Positions 60,261 through 64,000 of a DNA stretch of 64,000 bases are shown here, piece after piece. Each line of letters begins with the position of its first letter. Positions within the stretch are counted from its first letter, which is position 1. The stretch covers positions 3,658,001 through 3,722,000 of the forward strand of contig NZ_CP064338.1 of NCBI RefSeq assembly GCF_015476235.1. Direction: 5' to 3'. Source of the stretch: Caldimonas thermodepolymerans (GTDB lineage: Bacteria; Pseudomonadota; Gammaproteobacteria; Burkholderiales; Burkholderiaceae_C). Position numbers and translations under genes: made by a program. The notes under the pieces were generated by a model. It ran no database searches and had not been told where the DNA came from. It saw nothing but the letters and a program-made list of their open reading frames with translations.

Positions 60261-60286
60261 AAAAAAGCCCTCCGCGAGGGAGGGCT
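60261..60286 (-). terminator. Rho-independent terminator of the FAH operon
   Basis: On the minus strand AGCCCTCC/GGAGGGCT forms an 8-bp stem followed by a run of T (A6 on the plus strand). It lies 43 bases past the stop of the last FAH gene. Confidence 0.8.
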
Positions 60287-60328
60287 CCAAATGCTCTCGT
60301 GAGAGAGGAATCACAGGGCAGCTTCTCT

Positions 60329-61180
60329 TCAGACCTGCGAAGGCAACACGCGCTGGCACTGTTCGCCCAGGCCCTGGATGCCGGCACGCATGACCTGGCC
60401 ATCCTTCAGGTAGACCGGCTCGGGCTTGATGCCCATGCCCACGCCCGGCGGGGTGCCGGTGGCGATCACGTCGCCCGGCTCCAGCGTCATGAACTGGCTG
60501 ATGTAGGACACGACCTTGGCGACGCTGAACACCATCGTGCGGGTGTTGCCGTTCTGGCGCACCACGTCGTCGACCTTCAGCCACATGTCGAGCTCGTTGG
60601 GCTGGGTGATCTCGTCGGTGGTCACCAGCCACGGGCCGATCGGCGCGAAGTTGTCGTAGCTCTTGCCCTTCATCCACTGGCCGCCGCGGTCCAGCTGGTA
60701 GGTGCGCTCGGACACGTCGTTGATGACGCAGTAGCCGGCCACGTGCTTCAGCGCGTCGGCTTCGCGGACGTGCTTGGCGCGCGAGCCGATCACGATGGCC
60801 AGCTCGACTTCCCAGTCCAGCTTCTCGGCGCCGGGCGGGCGGGTCACGTCGTCGTAGGGGCCGCAGATGGCCGAGGTGGCCTTCATGAACAGCAGCGGCT
60901 CGGTGGGCAGCGGCATGTTCGATTCGGCGGCGTGGTCGGCGTAGTTCAGGCCGGTGCAGATCAGCTTGCCGACGTTGCCGACGCAGGCGCCGACGCGGTG
61001 CTCGCCTTCGATCACGGGCAGCGAGGCCGGATCCAGCGCGCGCAGGCGGGCCAGCGACTCGGGGCCGATGGTGGCGCCGGTGACGTCGGGGATGTGGGCG
61101 GACAGGTCGCGCAGGCGGCCTTCGCCGTCCAGCAGCGCCGGACGTTCCTGGCCTTTCGCACCGATGCGGAGGAGTTTCAT
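60329..61180 (-). CDS. Fumarylacetoacetate hydrolase family protein 1
   Basis: The 283-residue protein begins MKLLRIGAKGQERPALLDGE, the start of the ureidoglycolate lyase/diketo-deoxy-fuconate hydrolase-like subgroup. It has CTGLNYADHAAES, the metal-binding block LDWEVELAIVIG (Glu-x-Glu), YCVINDVSERTYQ and GDVIATGTPPGVG. FAH-family enzymes use Mg2+ or Ca2+ to hydrolyse or decarboxylate acylpyruvate-type compounds. The start at 61180 has a purine-rich upstream sequence. It is the last gene of the operon. Confidence 0.93.
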   Translation of the reverse strand: MKLLRIGAKGQERPALLDGEGRLRDLSAHIPDVTGATIGPESLARLRALDPASLPVIEGEHRVGACVGNVGKLICTGLNYADHAAESNMPLPTEPLLFMKATSAICGPYDDVTRPPGAEKLDWEVELAIVIGSRAKHVREADALKHVAGYCVINDVSERTYQLDRGGQWMKGKSYDNFAPIGPWLVTTDEITQPNELDMWLKVDDVVRQNGNTRTMVFSVAKVVSYISQFMTLEPGDVIATGTPPGVGMGIKPEPVYLKDGQVMRAGIQGLGEQCQRVLPSQV

Positions 61181-61246
61181 GGCTTCAATCTCGCGGGATG
61201 GGGGCATGGCAGGCCGCCGGGCCGTGACCGGCCCGGCATGCGGCCT

Positions 61247-62098
61247 TCAGGCTTCTTTCTTGACGACGTTGCGCAGCAGGCCGACCGAGGAAATCTCGAC
61301 TTCGACGACCTCGCCGTCCTTCATGAAGCGCTGCGGATTGCGCTTGTCGCCGACGCCGCCCGGCGTGCCGGTGACGATCACGTCGCCGGGGCGCAGCGTC
61401 GCCCAGGTCGAGATGTAGGCGATCAGGCGCGGGATCGGGAAGATCAGCTGGTCGGTCTTGGCATTCTGCATCACCTCGCCGTTGAGGCGGGTGGTCAGCT
61501 CGACCACGCGGTCGGCCGGCAGCTCGTCCAGCGTGACCAGCGCCGGGCCGAACGAACCCGTCAGCGGGAAGTTCTTGCCCGGGATGAACTGGGCGGTGTG
61601 GCGCTGGTAGTCGCGCACGCTGCCGTCGTTGAAGCAGGACACGCCGAACACGTGGTCCCAGGCCTCGGCCTCGGGGATGCGGCGGCCGCCCTTGCCGATC
61701 ACGATGGCCAGCTCGCCTTCGTAGTCGAAGCGGTCGGACTCGCGCGGCATCAGCAGCGGCTGGTCGGCGCCCTGCAGCGAATCGGGGATGCGCAGGAACA
61801 CCGAGGGGTTGCCGACCACCTCGCGGCCGGTCTCGATGCGGTGGGCCTCGTAGTTGTGGCCGATGCAGGCGATCAGCGACGGGTCGGGGATCACCGGCAG
61901 CAGCTCGACCTGGCCGAGCTGGTGGTCGGCCGCGGCCTGGGCGTGCGGGGCGACCAGTTCGGCGGCGCGGCCGGTCTCGATCAGCGCGCGCAGCGTGGGG
62001 GCCTGGGCGCCGAGGCGGCTGGCCAGGTCGACGATGTCGGTGCCGCGCAGCAGGCCGTAGCTGGCCTGGCCGTTGGCACGGTAGGTGACGAAACGCAT
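61247..62098 (-). CDS. Fumarylacetoacetate hydrolase family protein 2
   Basis: This 283-residue FAH-fold protein is clearly different from its two neighbours: MRFVTYRANGQASYGLLRGT, CIGHNYEAHRIETGRE, the metal site RFDYEGELAIVIGKGG, FGVSCFNDGSVRDYQRHT and GDVIVTGTPGGVG. It resembles 2-hydroxyhepta-2,4-diene-dioate isomerase/5-carboxymethyl-2-oxo-hex-ene-dioate decarboxylase relatives. It lies 66 bases before FAH 1 and 40 bases after the reductase gene. Confidence 0.93.
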   Translation of the reverse strand: MRFVTYRANGQASYGLLRGTDIVDLASRLGAQAPTLRALIETGRAAELVAPHAQAAADHQLGQVELLPVIPDPSLIACIGHNYEAHRIETGREVVGNPSVFLRIPDSLQGADQPLLMPRESDRFDYEGELAIVIGKGGRRIPEAEAWDHVFGVSCFNDGSVRDYQRHTAQFIPGKNFPLTGSFGPALVTLDELPADRVVELTTRLNGEVMQNAKTDQLIFPIPRLIAYISTWATLRPGDVIVTGTPGGVGDKRNPQRFMKDGEVVEVEISSVGLLRNVVKKEA

Positions 62099-62138
62099 GG
62101 TGTCGTGGTTTTCCTAGGGGTTGTCTCTCGTGATGCGT

Positions 62139-63101
62139 TCAGAGGTCCAGCACCAGCCGCGCACTGCGCGAGCCCGAGCAGCAGACCATCATCGTGCGGT
62201 TGGAGGCCTTCTCGGCGTCGGTCAGCACCGAGTCGCGGTGGTCGACCTCGCCCTCGAGCACGACCACCTCGCAGGTGCCGCACAGTCCTTCGCGGCAGGA
62301 GGCGCCCACGCAGATGCCGTTGGCTTCCAGGGCCTCGAGCAGCGTGGTGCCGGCCGTGATCTGGATCTCCTTGCCGCTGCGCGCCAGCTGCACGACGTAG
62401 TTGCCGTCGGTGGCCGCGGCCTGCACCGGGGTGAAGCGCTCCAGGTGCACGTTGTCCGCCGGCAGGCCGGCCGCCTTGGCGGCCGCCTCGTAGGCGTCCA
62501 GCATGGGCGTGGGACCGCAGCAGTACAGGTGCGCGCCGACCGGCACCGCCTTCATGATCGCGGCCATGTCCATCACGCCGCCCGCCTCGTCGTCGAAGTG
62601 CAGGTGCGCGGCGTCGCCCAGCGCCTGCGCTTCCTCGAGGAAGGCCATGTCGGCGCGCGAGCGGGCCGAGTAGTACAGCGTGAACGGCTTGCCCAGCGCC
62701 TTCAGGCGCTGCGCCATGCACCAGATCGGCGTGATGCCGATGCCGCCGGCCACCAGCACGGTGTGGCTGGCGTCCTCGAGCAGCGGGAAGTGGTTGCGCG
62801 GGCCGGAGACGTGCAGCTCCATGCCGACGCGCGCCTGCTCGTGCAGCCAGCGCGAGCCGCCGCGGCTGTTGGGGTCGCGCTTGACGCCGACCACCAGACT
62901 GCGGCGCTGCTCGCCGGACTCGACCAGCGAGTACGCACGCGTGATGCCGTTGGGCAGGTGCACGTCGATGTGCGCGCCCGGGGTGCACGACGGGAACGGC
63001 TGGCCGTCCAGGCGCACGAACTCGTACAGGTGCGTGTCGCGCGCGGCGTAGCGCACCGACTGCAGGCGCACCGGGACGCGGTCGAGGCTTTGTTCGCTCA
63101 T
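62139..63101 (-). CDS. PDR/VanB-type oxidoreductase (FMN, NAD, 2Fe-2S)
   Basis: The 320-residue single-chain reductase has an FMN domain with ITRAYSLV (RxYS), an NAD domain with VAGGIGITPIWCMAQ and YCCGPTPML. The C-terminal plant-type 2Fe-2S domain has Cys ligands in CVGASCREGLCGTCE plus a later Cys in VCCSGS. This order is that of phthalate dioxygenase reductase and vanillate demethylase VanB. Such enzymes feed a Rieske oxygenase, which is not visible in this window. AGGAG precedes the ATG at 63101, 4 bases after the FAH 3 stop. Confidence 0.94.
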   Translation of the reverse strand: MSEQSLDRVPVRLQSVRYAARDTHLYEFVRLDGQPFPSCTPGAHIDVHLPNGITRAYSLVESGEQRRSLVVGVKRDPNSRGGSRWLHEQARVGMELHVSGPRNHFPLLEDASHTVLVAGGIGITPIWCMAQRLKALGKPFTLYYSARSRADMAFLEEAQALGDAAHLHFDDEAGGVMDMAAIMKAVPVGAHLYCCGPTPMLDAYEAAAKAAGLPADNVHLERFTPVQAAATDGNYVVQLARSGKEIQITAGTTLLEALEANGICVGASCREGLCGTCEVVVLEGEVDHRDSVLTDAEKASNRTMMVCCSGSRSARLVLDL

Positions 63102-63105
63102 GGTG

Positions 63106-63978
63106 TCAGGCTCCTGCCGCAACGACGTCCACGTCCATCTCGCCGATGCCCTCTACGCGGGCATGGATGCGGTCGCCCGGCACCACGGGGCCGACGCCTT
63201 CGCAGGTGCCGGTCATGATGATGTCGCCCGGCATCAGCGTGTAGAAAGTCGAGGCCCACGCAATCTGCTGCGCGATGTACATGATCATCTTCGCGGTGTT
63301 GGAACGCTGGCGCGGCTGGCCGTTGACGGTCAGCTCCAGGTCCAGCGCCTGCGGGTCGGCGATCTCGTCGGCGGTGACCAGCCACGGGCCCAGCACCGAG
63401 TAGGTGTCGACCGACTTGCGCATCGAGCGGTCCTCGCCGCCGCGCACGGTCATGTCCAGCGCGATCGCGTAGCCGGCCACGTAGGACAGCGCGTCCTCGG
63501 CCTTGACGTTCTTGGCGCTCTTGCCGATCACCAGGCCCAGCTCGATCTCGTGGTGGGTCAGGCGGTTGGGCAGGTGCACCTGCACCGGCTCGCTGCAGCC
63601 GATCAGCGAGCTGGTGGCCTTCAGGAACAGGCCCTGCTCCTCGATCGAGCCGGTGAAGCGGGTCGTGAAGGTGGCCGCGTCGGCCTTGGCCTCGGCGACG
63701 TGGTCGGCGTAGTTCACCGGCACGCCGATGATCTTGCCGGGCTGCGCCACCGGGCACAGCAGCTTCGCGCCGGCCAGCGGGCGCGCGGCGGCCTGCGGCA
63801 GCACGCGCTCGATCTCGGCGCGCACGGCGTCGAGGTTGGCAATCAGCAGGTCACCCTGGGCCTTGCAGCCGGCGGGGTACTGCGGGGCCGGCAGCACGCG
63901 CAGCGCGGCCGTGACGTCGAAAATTTGATCGCCCTGGACGACGCCCAGGCGGTCGTCGTCGTACCAGCAGATCTTCAT
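63106..63978 (-). CDS. Fumarylacetoacetate hydrolase family protein 3
   Basis: The 290-residue FAH-fold protein begins MKICWYDDDRLGVVQGDQIFDV. It has GVPVNYADHVAEAK, the metal-binding LTHHEIELGLVIGKSAKN, AGYAIALDMTVRG and GDIIMTGTCEGVG. The conserved Glu-x-Glu and Asp ligands are present. It is the first visible gene of the operon, with AGGAGAACG just upstream (63985-63992). Since the window ends 22 bases later, further upstream genes such as an oxygenase may precede it. Confidence 0.93.
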   Translation of the reverse strand: MKICWYDDDRLGVVQGDQIFDVTAALRVLPAPQYPAGCKAQGDLLIANLDAVRAEIERVLPQAAARPLAGAKLLCPVAQPGKIIGVPVNYADHVAEAKADAATFTTRFTGSIEEQGLFLKATSSLIGCSEPVQVHLPNRLTHHEIELGLVIGKSAKNVKAEDALSYVAGYAIALDMTVRGGEDRSMRKSVDTYSVLGPWLVTADEIADPQALDLELTVNGQPRQRSNTAKMIMYIAQQIAWASTFYTLMPGDIIMTGTCEGVGPVVPGDRIHARVEGIGEMDVDVVAAGA

Positions 63979-64000
63979 GCAGCGTTCTCCTGAATTTCTT

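Overview
The window is uniformly GC-rich and densely coded. Its gene content points to a betaproteobacterium of the order Burkholderiales, probably a Rubrivivax/Caldimonas/Schlegelella-like genus. That placement is inferred from the Tad pilus cluster layout, the TyrR-type regulator, TRAP and tripartite transport genes, CaiB-type CoA transferase, GTP-dependent PEP carboxykinase and a multi-copy fumarylacetoacetate hydrolase operon. No rRNA, tRNA, CRISPR array, transposase or phage gene was seen. Long ORFs antisense to real genes are GC-rich shadows and were left out.

Layout. 1-8 kb: housekeeping genes (partial response regulator, tgt, rlmJ, an MFS-acyltransferase fusion), a three-gene envelope operon (YiaA-like, small exported protein, DUF2145) divergent from an XRE regulator, and a CAAX-protease-like membrane protein. 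8-24 kb: a secreted lipoprotein gene, then a complete Flp/Tad pilus locus (flp, tadV, tadE, rcpC, rcpA, tadZ, tadA, tadB, tadC, tadD, DUF3613, tadG) that ends with its own sigma-54 activator and a DUF2968 gene. 24-32 kb: CoA transferase, ChaN-like protein, a LysR gene broken by an in-frame amber codon, an NAD(P)-binding oxidoreductase, a PAS-PAS-GGDEF-EAL protein and a GST. 31-36 kb: a TyrR-type activator divergent from dadA and an alanine:sodium symporter. 36-41.6 kb: a MocR regulator divergent from a TRAP transporter operon that ends in class II HMG-CoA reductase, read here as mevalonate uptake and catabolism. 41.6-57 kb: mixed metabolism and transport (fpr, MOSC plus tungstate-type binding protein, pckG, two small paralogues, LysR, chemoreceptor, argO/argP pair, EamA, PhoD). 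57-64 kb: universal stress protein, MmgE/PrpD protein, and an operon with three different FAH-family hydrolases and a PDR/VanB-type reductase that runs off the right edge.

The most interesting signals are regulatory. Three sequences fit the sigma-54 -24/-12 promoter: one perfect copy before flp, one perfect copy before dadA and one good copy before the lipoprotein gene. The window also encodes two sigma-54 activators. One closes the Tad operon and has a degenerate GAFTGA loop (GSFTNA). The other, TyrR-like with an intact GAFTGA, lies divergent from dadA with a TyrR-box-like site at the right distance. Clusters of GTAACG/CGTTAC motifs upstream of both the lipoprotein and flp suggest these two units are controlled together. 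The TRAP-HMG-CoA reductase cluster is the best candidate for a little-described metabolic system.
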